Positions 55,171-63,437 of a DNA stretch of 64,000 bases are shown one piece after another; the first letter of the stretch is position 1; the number at the start of each line of letters is the position of its first letter. The stretch is from Euzebya sp. (GTDB lineage: Bacteria > Actinomycetota > Nitriliruptoria > Euzebyales > Euzebyaceae). Under the pieces are notes generated by a model. That model did not search any database. It saw only the letters and a list, made by a program, of their open reading frames with translations, and was not told the origin of the DNA. The position numbers and the translations under genes were made by a program. Location: positions 1 to 64,000 of the forward strand of contig NZ_CAXQBR010000019.1 in the NCBI RefSeq assembly GCF_964222135.1, given 5' to 3'.

Positions 55171-57063
55171 GTCGGAGATGCGCTCGCCCAGCAGGTCGAG
55201 GACGGCACGGGCCGTGTCCGCCGCACCCTCCCAGTCCCCGCTGGTCATGAGGGCATCGGTCCGGTAGTTCATCCTCGCCACCGCCGGCAGGTCGGCATCC
55301 GGATCGACCTCGGAGGCGACGCGCGCCGACTCCGCGTGCGCCTCGACGTCCGCCCATCGGCCGTCAAGCGGGTCGACGCCGAGGTCGTCGCCGATCACCG
55401 CGGCGGCGTCGTCCAGGTCGAAGCGCCCGGCGAAGGTCGACAGGCGCGCGAAGGCGTGGCGCAGGTCATCGCCGAGCAGGTCGACGCTCCACCTGACCGT
55501 CGCCCGCAGGGTCTGCTGCCGGTCGACGCGACGCCGTCCCGGGTCGCTGACGAGGTCGAGCGGACCGCGCATCCGCTCCAGCATCTCGGCGGGGGACAGG
55601 ACCTTGGTGCGCGCGGCGGCCAGCTCGATCGCGAGGGGCAGGCCGTCGAGAAGCCGGACCAGCCGGGCGATGGCCGTGCGGTCGGCCGCCTCCGGGTCGA
55701 ACTCGGCCGTGCGGGCGCGGGCCCGGTCGACGAACAGCTCGGTCGCGTCGCTCACGGCCCGGGCGCCGGTGGCCTCGGCGGGGGGCAGTCGGAGCGGTGG
55801 GACGGTGATCTCGTGCTCGCCGGGCAGGTGGAGGGTGACGCGGCTGGTGGCGAGGACGGTCGTCTGGGATGCGGCGGACAGCAGGTCGCCGATGACGTCG
55901 ACACCGTCGAGGAGGTGCTCGCAGTTGTCGAGGACGAGCAGCGAGCGGCCGTCGGAGAGGACGTGTGCGATCGCGTCGGTGGTCGAGCTGGCGTTGAGCC
56001 CCAGCGTGCCGGCGATGGCCGTGACGATCTGGGCGAGGTCGGTGATCGGGTCCAGCCGCACGACGATCGCCCGCCCCCCGGCGGTGGAGGCCCACCGACG
56101 TGCCACCTCCTCGGCGAGTCGCGTCTTGCCCGAGCCGCCCGGACCGGTCAGGGAGATCAGCCGGGCGGTGGGGTCAGCCAGCCGGGCCTCGATCAACTCG
56201 ATCTCCGACCGGCGGCCGACGAAGCTGTCGAGGGCGGCTGGCAGCCCGCGGGGTGGCACCGGTCCGGGGTCCGACGGCGGTCCGGGGTGCGACGGCGGCC
56301 CGGGGTCCGGGGACCGTCCTGGGTGGGTGGGCTCGGGGACCTCGTGGGTGAGGATGGCGCGCTCGAGGTCCCGCAGGGCCGGGCTCGGCTCGAGGCCCAG
56401 CTCGTCGTCCAGGTGGGCTGCGAAGCGGCGCAGCTCCTCGAGGGCGTCGGCCTGGCGACCGCCGTGGTACAGCGCCCGCACGAGCTGCCCCCTGAGGCGC
56501 TCGCGGAGGGGGTGCTCGTCGACGACCTGTCGCAGCTCGGCCACGAGGGCAGGCCCCTCTCCGGTCGCGAGCAGCGCGTCGTGCAGGTCCTCGATCACCC
56601 CGAGCCGCGCCTCGGTCAGTCGGGCGATGGCCGGGGCGGCGAAGGGGAACTCGTCGACGCCGCCGAGCGGCGGACCGGTCCAGCACGCGAGCGCGGCGCG
56701 GAGGCGCGTCACGGCCTCGACCGGCTGCCCGCCCGCCAGCGCCGCACGGCCAGAGCGAGCCGCCGCGTCGAACCGGTGGAGGTCGACGCGGCCGGCCAGG
56801 TCCAGGCAGTAGCCGGAGGGCCGCGTGACCACGACCTGTCCCGCGCCGGCCGCGGCCAGCGCACGCCGCAGGCGGGACACGTGGGTCTGGAGGTTGCCGT
56901 CGGGGTTGGGCGGCAACCGGTCCCCCCAGAGCCCGTCGACCAGCCGGTCGCGGGACACGACGGCGCCGGCCTCGAGGGCGAGCATGGCGAAGACGGCGCG
57001 CGGGGCAGGACCGCCCACGGCGACGGGCGCGCCGTCGACGACGAGGGCGACCTCGCCGAGCAC
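55162..57063 (-). CDS. AfsR/SARP-like regulator (BTAD + NB-ARC ATPase), C-terminus rearranged
   Basis: 633 residues. Residues 1-85 are the OmpR-like DNA-binding domain (VVSRDRLVDGLWGDRLPP, LQTHVSRLRRALAAAG), 90-240 the bacterial transcriptional activation domain, then a Pro-rich linker and an NB-ARC-type ATPase with P-loop LTGPGGSGKTR at 305-315 and SLLVLDNCEHLLDGV. After VIGDDLGVDPL near 565 the sequence jumps to a TPR-like piece (GRWADVEAHAESARVASEV) and stops. The winged-helix part that should follow is found as a separate fragment at 54911. The GTG at 57063 is chosen for GGAGG five bases upstream. It may be a truncated regulator or a dead gene. Confidence 0.75.
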   Translation of the reverse strand: MLGEVALVVDGAPVAVGGPAPRAVFAMLALEAGAVVSRDRLVDGLWGDRLPPNPDGNLQTHVSRLRRALAAAGAGQVVVTRPSGYCLDLAGRVDLHRFDAAARSGRAALAGGQPVEAVTRLRAALACWTGPPLGGVDEFPFAAPAIARLTEARLGVIEDLHDALLATGEGPALVAELRQVVDEHPLRERLRGQLVRALYHGGRQADALEELRRFAAHLDDELGLEPSPALRDLERAILTHEVPEPTHPGRSPDPGPPSHPGPPSDPGPVPPRGLPAALDSFVGRRSEIELIEARLADPTARLISLTGPGGSGKTRLAEEVARRWASTAGGRAIVVRLDPITDLAQIVTAIAGTLGLNASSTTDAIAHVLSDGRSLLVLDNCEHLLDGVDVIGDLLSAASQTTVLATSRVTLHLPGEHEITVPPLRLPPAEATGARAVSDATELFVDRARARTAEFDPEAADRTAIARLVRLLDGLPLAIELAAARTKVLSPAEMLERMRGPLDLVSDPGRRRVDRQQTLRATVRWSVDLLGDDLRHAFARLSTFAGRFDLDDAAAVIGDDLGVDPLDGRWADVEAHAESARVASEVDPDADLPAVARMNYRTDALMTSGDWEGAADTARAVLDLLGERISDLA

Positions 57064-57208
57064 CCGTGCCTCCGACCCCACGACCGCTCGCCACCTCTCC
57101 ACCGGCTGAGGTCGCGCAGCTCCCAAGCGCCGCCCGCGCCGGCAACGACCGATCCGCGACGGTCCGCGCCGGGACCGGTCGGGCCGCCGGGACCTATCCT
57201 CGGCGGCC

Positions 57209-59008
57209 GTGAGCCAGACCGCCGTCACCGCCCCGTTCGCCGCCACCGTCGCCCACGTCGTCGCACCGCCGGGGACCGCGGTCGCCGAGGGCGACGTGCT
57301 GGTGTACCTCGAGATCATGAAGATGGAGCAGCCGGTCACCGCACCGGTGGGAGGGGTCGTGGCTGCCGTCGACGTCGTGGTCGGCGACGGGGTCGCAGCG
57401 GGGCAGCGGCTGGCGCTGATCGGCCCGGCCGAGGCGCCGGCCGCCGACCGTCCAGCGGCCCCGGCCGGCGATGGCGCGACCGGGGTCCGCACCGATCTCG
57501 CCGAGGTGCGCCGACGTCGCGGGTTGCTGGCGGACGACGCCCGGCCCGAGGCGGTGGCCAGTCGGCACGACCGGGGCATGCGGACGGCTCGGGAGAACGT
57601 CGCCGACCTGCTCGACGAGGGCAGCTTCAGCGAGTACGGCGGCCTGGGCATCGCCGCCCAGCGCGGTCGCCGCGGCCTCGATGAGCTGCTCGCCCGCACA
57701 CCGGCCGACGGGTTGATCACCGGGACCGGCACGGTCAACGCCGACCTGGTCGGCCCGGCACGCGCCCGCGTCGCGGTGGCCGCGTACGACTACACCGTCC
57801 TGGCGGGCACGCAGGGCCTGACGAACCACCACAAGAAGGACCGCCTCTTCCGGCTGGCCCACACCCACCGGCTGCCCGTGGTCGTGTTCGCCGAGGGGGG
57901 CGGGGGGCGTCCGGGCGACACCGACGGCGCAGGCGCGTCGTGGCTCGACGCCGAGGCCTTCGAGCTGTTCGCCCGCCTCTCCGGCCGCGTGCCGACGGTG
58001 GCGATCGTCAACGGCCGGTGCTTCGCCGGCAACGCCGCGCTGGCCGGCAGCGCCGACGTGATCATCGCCACGGAGGGGTCGACGCTCGGGATGGCCGGGC
58101 CGGCGATGATCGAGGGCGGTGGCCTCGGCGTCGTGGACCCCGACGACATCGGGCCGATGGACGTCCAGGTCGCCAACGGCGTGGTCGACGTGCTGGTCCG
58201 CGACGAGGCGGCGGCCGTCGCGGCGGCCCAGCAGTACCTGTCCTACACCCAGGGGCCCGTCGCGGCACCGGAGCCGCACGACCAGACCGCGCTCCGCGAC
58301 GCGGTGCCGGAGAACCGCAAGCGGACCTACGACGTGCGGCGCATCGTCGAGGTGCTGGCCGACCCGGGCTCGGTGCTCGAGCTCCGGCCCGGCTTCGCCC
58401 CGGGGGTGGTGACGGCGTTCGCGCGCATCGGCGGCCAGCCGGTCGGCGTCGTCGCCAACGACCCGCGCCACCTGGGCGGCGCGATCGACGCAGACGGCGC
58501 GGACGCGGTCAGCCGGCACCTCGAGCTGTGCGACGCCTACGGGCTGGCCGTCGTGGTGCTGTGCGACACGCCCGGGTTCATGGTCGGCCCCGAGGCCGAG
58601 CGCGACGGCGGGGTGCGGCGCTTCTCCCGCATGTTCGTGGCGGGCGCGCGGCTCGGCGTGCCGATCATCGCGGTCGTCACGCGGAAGGCCTACGGGCTGG
58701 GCGCCCAGGCCATGCTCGGCGGGCACCTGAAGGTCCCCGCGCTGACGGTGGGCTGGCCGACCGCCGAGCTCGGGCCGATGGGGCTCGAGGGCGCGGTCCG
58801 CCTGGGCTTCCGCCGCGAGCTCGAGTCCATCGAGGACCCCGACGAGCGGGCCGCCCGGGAGCAGGCGCTGATCGACGCCGCCCACGCCGGCGCCCGGGGG
58901 CTCAACGTCGCCACGTACGCCGAGATCGACGACGTGATCGACCCCGCCGACACCCGCGAGCGGATCCTGCAGACCCTCGCCGCCGTCACCCCACCGACCA
59001 CCGCCTGA
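57209..59008 (+). CDS. acyl-CoA carboxylase carboxyltransferase fused to an N-terminal biotinyl domain
   Basis: 599 residues. Residues 1-75 form a biotinyl/lipoyl domain with the modified lysine K38 in LEIMKMEQPV (usually AMKM), followed by VGDGVAAGQRLALIG. After an Ala/Pro linker, residues 100-599 are a full carboxyltransferase like AccD/PccB, with ENVADLLDEGSFSEYGGLGI, an oxyanion GRCFAGNAALAGSADVIIA and GFMVGPEAERDGGVRRFSRM. No biotin carboxylase gene is next to it. The substrate (acetyl-, propionyl- or another acyl-CoA) is unknown. The ribosome site before the GTG is weak. It is divergent from the AfsR-like gene. Confidence 0.87.
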   Translation: MSQTAVTAPFAATVAHVVAPPGTAVAEGDVLVYLEIMKMEQPVTAPVGGVVAAVDVVVGDGVAAGQRLALIGPAEAPAADRPAAPAGDGATGVRTDLAEVRRRRGLLADDARPEAVASRHDRGMRTARENVADLLDEGSFSEYGGLGIAAQRGRRGLDELLARTPADGLITGTGTVNADLVGPARARVAVAAYDYTVLAGTQGLTNHHKKDRLFRLAHTHRLPVVVFAEGGGGRPGDTDGAGASWLDAEAFELFARLSGRVPTVAIVNGRCFAGNAALAGSADVIIATEGSTLGMAGPAMIEGGGLGVVDPDDIGPMDVQVANGVVDVLVRDEAAAVAAAQQYLSYTQGPVAAPEPHDQTALRDAVPENRKRTYDVRRIVEVLADPGSVLELRPGFAPGVVTAFARIGGQPVGVVANDPRHLGGAIDADGADAVSRHLELCDAYGLAVVVLCDTPGFMVGPEAERDGGVRRFSRMFVAGARLGVPIIAVVTRKAYGLGAQAMLGGHLKVPALTVGWPTAELGPMGLEGAVRLGFRRELESIEDPDERAAREQALIDAAHAGARGLNVATYAEIDDVIDPADTRERILQTLAAVTPPTTA

Positions 59009-59236
59009 CCCGTCACCCCGACCCCCTCCCCCCTCCCCTCCCGCACGGATCGACCACGATCGACCGGGGTGGACAGCTCCGCAGTGGTCGATCTGTGGGA
59101 CGGCGAGCGCACGACCTGCGCAGGTCACCGACCGCTCGGCTGATCACGGCCCGTGGTGGTCGAGCCGTGCGCCCGCGAGGGGTGCAGGCGTGCACGGGGG
59201 AGGGGTGGACGCACCCCTCGGGGCCACCCGACGCCG
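59009..59236. other. intergenic region between two convergent stops
   Basis: 228 bases between the carboxyltransferase stop and the permease stop. It holds a pyrimidine-rich tract just after the first gene and then the inverted repeat listed at 59044-59097. I see no gene. Confidence 0.6.
59044..59097. repeat. inverted repeat CACGGATCGACCAC / GTGGTCGATCTGTG
   Basis: Two 14-bp arms (59044-59057 and 59084-59097), complementary at 13 positions, around a 26-base centre. On the minus strand it begins CCCACAGATCGACCACTGCG, which resembles the arm CCCACAAATCGAC at 13741, and it contains GCGGAGCTG, also present in the repeat at 45377. It lies between convergent genes, so it may act as a terminator. 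Confidence 0.7.
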
Positions 59237-60034
59237 TCAGAGCTCGCGACGACCCGTCCGACGGACCGCCAGCAGCACGAGCAGCGGGGTGGCCACGACC
59301 GTGACGACGACAGCCCGGACGTAGTCGCCGGCGGGCACGCCGGCCACCATCGCGGCGGCCGCCGTCAGCAGCTCGCTGGGCAGCCACGGCCGGACGGCGT
59401 CGACCACGCCGACGATCGGGAACGCGAGCAGCACGCCGATCGTGGTCAGGATCGTGGCGCCCTGCCCGCGGACGGCGCTCGCGACGGCGGCGACGACCGC
59501 CACGGCGAACGCGTGGTAGCCGATGCCGTAGAGCGTCCCGACGACGAGCGCGCCGACGTCGATGGCGCCCAGCAGCACGACCGACAGCGACCAGGCGATG
59601 ACGGTCCCCACCACCAGGGCCAGGGCGGCGACGGCCGTGGTGACCAGGTACGGCGGGACCACCAGCCACCGCGGGTGGTCCACCTTCGTGCGGAGGAACG
59701 CCGACACCTCCGGCCGGGCGTCCACCGCGAGCGCGCCCGCCGCGACGACGGCGACGGCGAGCAGGCCGAGCTGGCTCGCGTTCGACAGGAACTGGACGAT
59801 CCCGTCGGCGGGTTGCGGGTCCGGGGCGGTGATCTGCACCCCACCGCCGAACCGGGCGATGATCTCGTTGATGTAGCGGGCCGTCACCGGCCCGAGGACG
59901 CCGAACAGCGCGTACACGCCGACGACGATCAGCCAGCGGTGCGTCCGGACGGCTCGCGCGACCTCGAGGCGCCACAGCGTCATCGGCCGGCGCGTCGCCG
60001 GCGGGATGGCCGTCGAGCCTGGTGCGGCGCTCAT
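59237..60034 (-). CDS. ABC-2-type transporter permease
   Basis: 265 residues with six predicted helices, among them WLIVVGVYALFGVLGPVTAR, QLGLLAVAVVAAGALAVDAR and VVTVVATPLLVLLAVRR. The motif ARPEVSAFLRTKVDHPRWLV between helices is common in these two-component exporters. The ATG at 60034 overlaps the ATPase stop as ATGA, so the two are translated together and form one exporter. The substrate is unknown. The far longer open frame in this phase is a shadow across the neighbouring genes. Confidence 0.85.
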   Translation of the reverse strand: MSAAPGSTAIPPATRRPMTLWRLEVARAVRTHRWLIVVGVYALFGVLGPVTARYINEIIARFGGGVQITAPDPQPADGIVQFLSNASQLGLLAVAVVAAGALAVDARPEVSAFLRTKVDHPRWLVVPPYLVTTAVAALALVVGTVIAWSLSVVLLGAIDVGALVVGTLYGIGYHAFAVAVVAAVASAVRGQGATILTTIGVLLAFPIVGVVDAVRPWLPSELLTAAAAMVAGVPAGDYVRAVVVTVVATPLLVLLAVRRTGRREL

Positions 60035-61212
60035 GTCCGCACCAGCTCGAGGAAGGCGGTCTCGAGGTCCGTGGCCGGGGTGAAGGCGATCAGGTCCGCC
60101 CCCTCCGCGGCGAGGATCCGCGGGATGTGGCGCTCGGCGGCGACCGCGTCCGACACGACCAGGTGGATCCGCCCCGGCGCCTGCTCGACGGCCTGGTGGA
60201 CCCACCCCTCGGACCGCAGGGCGGCCAGGACGGCGTCGGCCGGCGGTCGGACGTGCAGGGCGTAGGCGGTGCTGGTGCGCGCGAGGAGGTCGGCGATCGG
60301 TCCCTGGAAGCGCAGGGTGCCGCCGTCGATCACCCCGACCACGTCGGCGACCTGCTGCACGTCGGACAGGATGTGGGTGGAGAGGATCACGGTCTTGGTG
60401 CGGGCGAGCCGGCCGATCAGGTCGAGGACCTCGCGGCGCCCGGTCGGGTCGAGGGCCGAGGACGGCTCGTCGAGGAGCAGCACCTCGGGGTCGCCGACGA
60501 TGCAGGCGGCCAGGCCGAGGCGTTGGAGCATCCCGCGGGAGAACCCGCCGACCTCGCGGTCGATCGCCTCGGAGAGGTGCACCTCGGCGATGGCGGCCTC
60601 GACGTGCTCGTGGCCGAGGTGCGGGGCGGTCAGGTGCCGCGACAGGTCGACGACCTCGCGGGCGGTGAGCCACGGCTCGAACAGCGGGGTGTCGACCAGC
60701 ACCCCCATGTCGGTGCGCGGTACGGCCAGGTCGATGGTGCCGGCGCTCGGGCGGCGGAGGCCGGCCAGGATCGACAGCAGCGTCGTCTTCCCCGCCCCGT
60801 TGGGGCCGATCAGCCCGTAGATCACGCCGCGGGGGACGACCAGGTCGACGTCGTCGAGGGCGGCGTGGTCGCCGTAGACCTTCCGCAGCCCCGAGGTGCG
60901 GACCACCGCGTCGCGATCGTCGAGGGCGGTCACCGGCGGCCGGTCGGGCGCGACGAGCGGCGCTGACTGCGTCGGCGGTCCCCATCCGGGCTCCTCCTGG
61001 GGGTGCTCGCCCGGCCGGACCCGACCTGCGACGACGTACAGGATCGCCCCGATCGGGAAGCTCACCAGGACCACGATCAACGCCCACGCCCACTTCGGCA
61101 GCTGCTTGACGTCGTGGCGGGCCAAGTCGATCAGGACCGCGACCTGCGCCAGCAGCGCCACGACGCCGATCACGACGACGACGGTGGGGATCTGCTCCCC
61201 GGCGATCTCCAC
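60031..61212 (-). CDS. ABC transporter ATPase with N-terminal PLDc_N-type membrane domain
   Basis: 393 residues. Residues about 8-70 form two membrane helices (PTVVVVIGVVALLAQVAVLI, WAWALIVVLVSFPIGAILYV) matching the phospholipase-D-nuclease N-terminal domain, often a stand-alone membrane anchor in actinobacteria. Residues 105-390 are an ABC ATPase with Walker A GPNGAGKTT, signature FSRGMLQRLGLA and Walker B VLLLDEPSSALD. The fusion would tether the ATPase to its partner permease. The GTG at 61212 has GGAGG just upstream. Confidence 0.87.
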   Translation of the reverse strand: MEIAGEQIPTVVVVIGVVALLAQVAVLIDLARHDVKQLPKWAWALIVVLVSFPIGAILYVVAGRVRPGEHPQEEPGWGPPTQSAPLVAPDRPPVTALDDRDAVVRTSGLRKVYGDHAALDDVDLVVPRGVIYGLIGPNGAGKTTLLSILAGLRRPSAGTIDLAVPRTDMGVLVDTPLFEPWLTAREVVDLSRHLTAPHLGHEHVEAAIAEVHLSEAIDREVGGFSRGMLQRLGLAACIVGDPEVLLLDEPSSALDPTGRREVLDLIGRLARTKTVILSTHILSDVQQVADVVGVIDGGTLRFQGPIADLLARTSTAYALHVRPPADAVLAALRSEGWVHQAVEQAPGRIHLVVSDAVAAERHIPRILAAEGADLIAFTPATDLETAFLELVRT

Positions 61213-61254
61213 AGCTCCTCCTCGGTGCGGGTGCGCGCCATTGTGCACGCCGTC

Positions 61255-62520
61255 TCAGCCCCGGTCGGCAGCCTCCTCCGCGACGTCGCCGACGGACTCC
61301 GCGGCGGCCCCGTCGACGACGATCGCGGTCAGCAGGTCGGCGACGTCGGGGTGGTTGAGCAGCGCGAAGTGGTCCGCCGAGCCGACGTGGCGGACGCTCG
61401 CGACCCGCGCCCACTCCTGGGCGTGTGCGCTGGCCGAGCCCCACATGACCAGGAGGTCCCCGATCGTGCGGCTCAGCGGGTGGCCCTGCGTGGCGCCGAG
61501 CGTCGCGCCGACGACGTGGTGCCCGGCCTCCGCGAGGCGGTCGACGGCCCTGGCGGGGTCCGAGCGCCAGGCGTCGGCATCCTTCTCCGACCAGTCCTCC
61601 TCGGTGAGGTAGCCGTGGCGCAGGTCCTTGATGCCGGCGCTGCGCCGGCGCAGGATCGCGCCGAACGCCGCGGACTCCGGGATCGCCGACAGCAGCCACG
61701 CGCCGGCGTTCGCGACCTTCTCGAGGGGGGCACCCAGGTGCGGCGCGCCGAGCATGACGACGTGGCGGGTGCGGTCGGGCCAGCGGTGCCCCTCGATGCG
61801 GGCGCACTCCCCGGCGCCGCGGATCACGAGCGCACCCATCGAGTGCCCGATGAGGATCAGCTCGTCGACGCCGACGGGCCAGACGGCCACGAGCCGCTCG
61901 AGCAGCGCCGTCAGGTCCGCCGCGTTGGCCGAGACGTGCCGGCCGGTGTTGTAGCGCAGCAGGACGGGGGTGACGCCGAGGTCGGTGAGGACCTCGGGGT
62001 AGGTGATGCCGCGGGAGGCGGCCTTGAACGACCAGGACTCGTCGTTCTCGACCAGCCCGTGCAGGAGGACCGCGACGCGGGGGCGGGCATCCGGGAAGGC
62101 CTCGCGGAGCGCGTCGGTCTCCACCGCGACGTCCCGGGCGTCGACCCGCACGGTCATGCCCAGGGCGAGGGGGTTGCCCTGGGACTCGAGCAGGTCGCCG
62201 AGCACGCCGTTCAGGATCGCGAGCGCGGTCCGCCAGGCCACGCTCCGCTCGAGCGCGTCGGGGTCGCGGGCTTGGCCCGTCGCACGGGCGAGGGTCCCCG
62301 CCAGGCGCCGCGTGCCCCGCGTCGCCATCGTGAGCGCCCCGTACACCAGGTCGGCGACGCCGTCGTGGACGGCCTTCGGCACGTCCGATCCGGGCACCAG
62401 CCCGAAGGCCCGGTCGGCGACGGCCTCGTGGGTGTCGCGGACGGTCTGGAGGACCACCTCCTCCCACATCTGGGGGGCCAGGTCGCTCAGCCCGATGACG
62501 TGGTCGTCCTGACTACTCAT
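61255..62520 (-). CDS. alpha/beta-hydrolase (esterase/lipase, PGAP1-like)
   Basis: 421 residues. VAVLLHGLVENDESW supplies the oxyanion-hole region and LILIGHSMGALVIRGA the nucleophile serine. VVMLGAPHLGAPLEKVANAG is typical of lipases of the PGAP1/PHB-depolymerase-like group. SVRHVGSADHFALLNHPDVA near the C-terminus provides the histidine. The first 130 residues are helical with no recognised domain. No signal peptide is seen. Its ATG overlaps the transglutaminase stop by ATGA, with GGAGG upstream. The substrate is unknown. Confidence 0.85.
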   Translation of the reverse strand: MSSQDDHVIGLSDLAPQMWEEVVLQTVRDTHEAVADRAFGLVPGSDVPKAVHDGVADLVYGALTMATRGTRRLAGTLARATGQARDPDALERSVAWRTALAILNGVLGDLLESQGNPLALGMTVRVDARDVAVETDALREAFPDARPRVAVLLHGLVENDESWSFKAASRGITYPEVLTDLGVTPVLLRYNTGRHVSANAADLTALLERLVAVWPVGVDELILIGHSMGALVIRGAGECARIEGHRWPDRTRHVVMLGAPHLGAPLEKVANAGAWLLSAIPESAAFGAILRRRSAGIKDLRHGYLTEEDWSEKDADAWRSDPARAVDRLAEAGHHVVGATLGATQGHPLSRTIGDLLVMWGSASAHAQEWARVASVRHVGSADHFALLNHPDVADLLTAIVVDGAAAESVGDVAEEAADRG

Positions 62521-63437
62521 GCGTGCCTCCCGTCGGCGCCCACCCGGCGGACGTCGACGCTGACGGTCAGCGCCTCGGTGTCCCCGTCGGTGAAGATGAC
62601 GCCCTTGAGGGGCGCGACGTCACCGTAGTCGCGTCCCCAGGCGGTGGTGATGTGCCGGTCGCCGACGAACTGGTCGTTGGTCGGGTCGACGTCGACCCAG
62701 CCGGTCTGCGGCACGTACACCGAGACCCAGGCGTGGCTGACGTCCGCGCCCTGCAGCTTGGGTCGTCCGGGCGGCGGGTCGGTCTCCAGGTAGCCGCTGA
62801 CGTAGCGGGCCGCGAGCCCCATCGACCGCAGGGCCGCGATCGTCAGGTGGGCGAAGTCCTGGCACACCCCCGCGCGGCGGGCGAGGACGTCGTCGACCGG
62901 GGTCCCCACCGCCGTGGCGCCGGGGCGGAAGGCGAGCCCGGCGTGGACGCGGTGGGACAGGTCCTCGACGGCGTCGAGGATCGGACGGCCCGGCCGGAAT
63001 GACGGCAGCGCGAACGCGGCCGCCGCGGCGGTCGGCGCCGCCTGGGGGGAGGGGAGGCTCAGCTCGACGGCGGCCAGCAGCTCGGGATCCGGTGGCGCGC
63101 CGTCCCCCTCCCCGGCGGCGACGAGGGCGTCGCGGACGTCCTCCCACGGCTGCGCGGCGAGCAGGTCCGACGTCCCGTCCCGCCCGGTGATCTCGACGGT
63201 GCTGGTGGCGGTCACCTCGAGCGCGGTGTGCGGTGCCCGCAGGGCGAACCAGGTCGTCGCGTTCCCGAACCAGTCGGTGCGGTCGACCTGCTCGTCCGGC
63301 GCGGGATCGATGGTGATCGCGCGCGCGAGCACCCGCTGGTGGGGCAGGTCCCGCGGCAGCAGGTGCGCCTCGCCGTAGCTGGCCGACACCTCCGCCTCGT
63401 AGGCGTAGGCGGTGCGGTGCGTGATCGCGAAGGTCAC
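62517..63437 (-). CDS. transglutaminase-like cysteine protease superfamily protein
   Basis: 306 residues. The N-terminal beta domain (HRTAYAYEAEVSASYGEAHL) is the usual partner of this group, and the catalytic triad is visible: C192 in RRAGVCQDFAHL, H235 in SHAWVSVYVP and D251 in VDVDPTND. Relatives in bacteria occur with alpha-E and circularly permuted ATP-grasp proteins and are thought to act on peptide tags. The GTG at 63437 overlaps the stop of the alpha-E gene as GTGA. Confidence 0.92.
   Translation of the reverse strand: MTFAITHRTAYAYEAEVSASYGEAHLLPRDLPHQRVLARAITIDPAPDEQVDRTDWFGNATTWFALRAPHTALEVTATSTVEITGRDGTSDLLAAQPWEDVRDALVAAGEGDGAPPDPELLAAVELSLPSPQAAPTAAAAAFALPSFRPGRPILDAVEDLSHRVHAGLAFRPGATAVGTPVDDVLARRAGVCQDFAHLTIAALRSMGLAARYVSGYLETDPPPGRPKLQGADVSHAWVSVYVPQTGWVDVDPTNDQFVGDRHITTAWGRDYGDVAPLKGVIFTDGDTEALTVSVDVRRVGADGRHA

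Noticed and set aside
60035-62467. Upstream extension of the ABC permease frame to over 1000 codons
   Set aside because: It runs antisense-phase through the ATPase and hydrolase genes. The ATGA overlap at 60034 gives a clear start.
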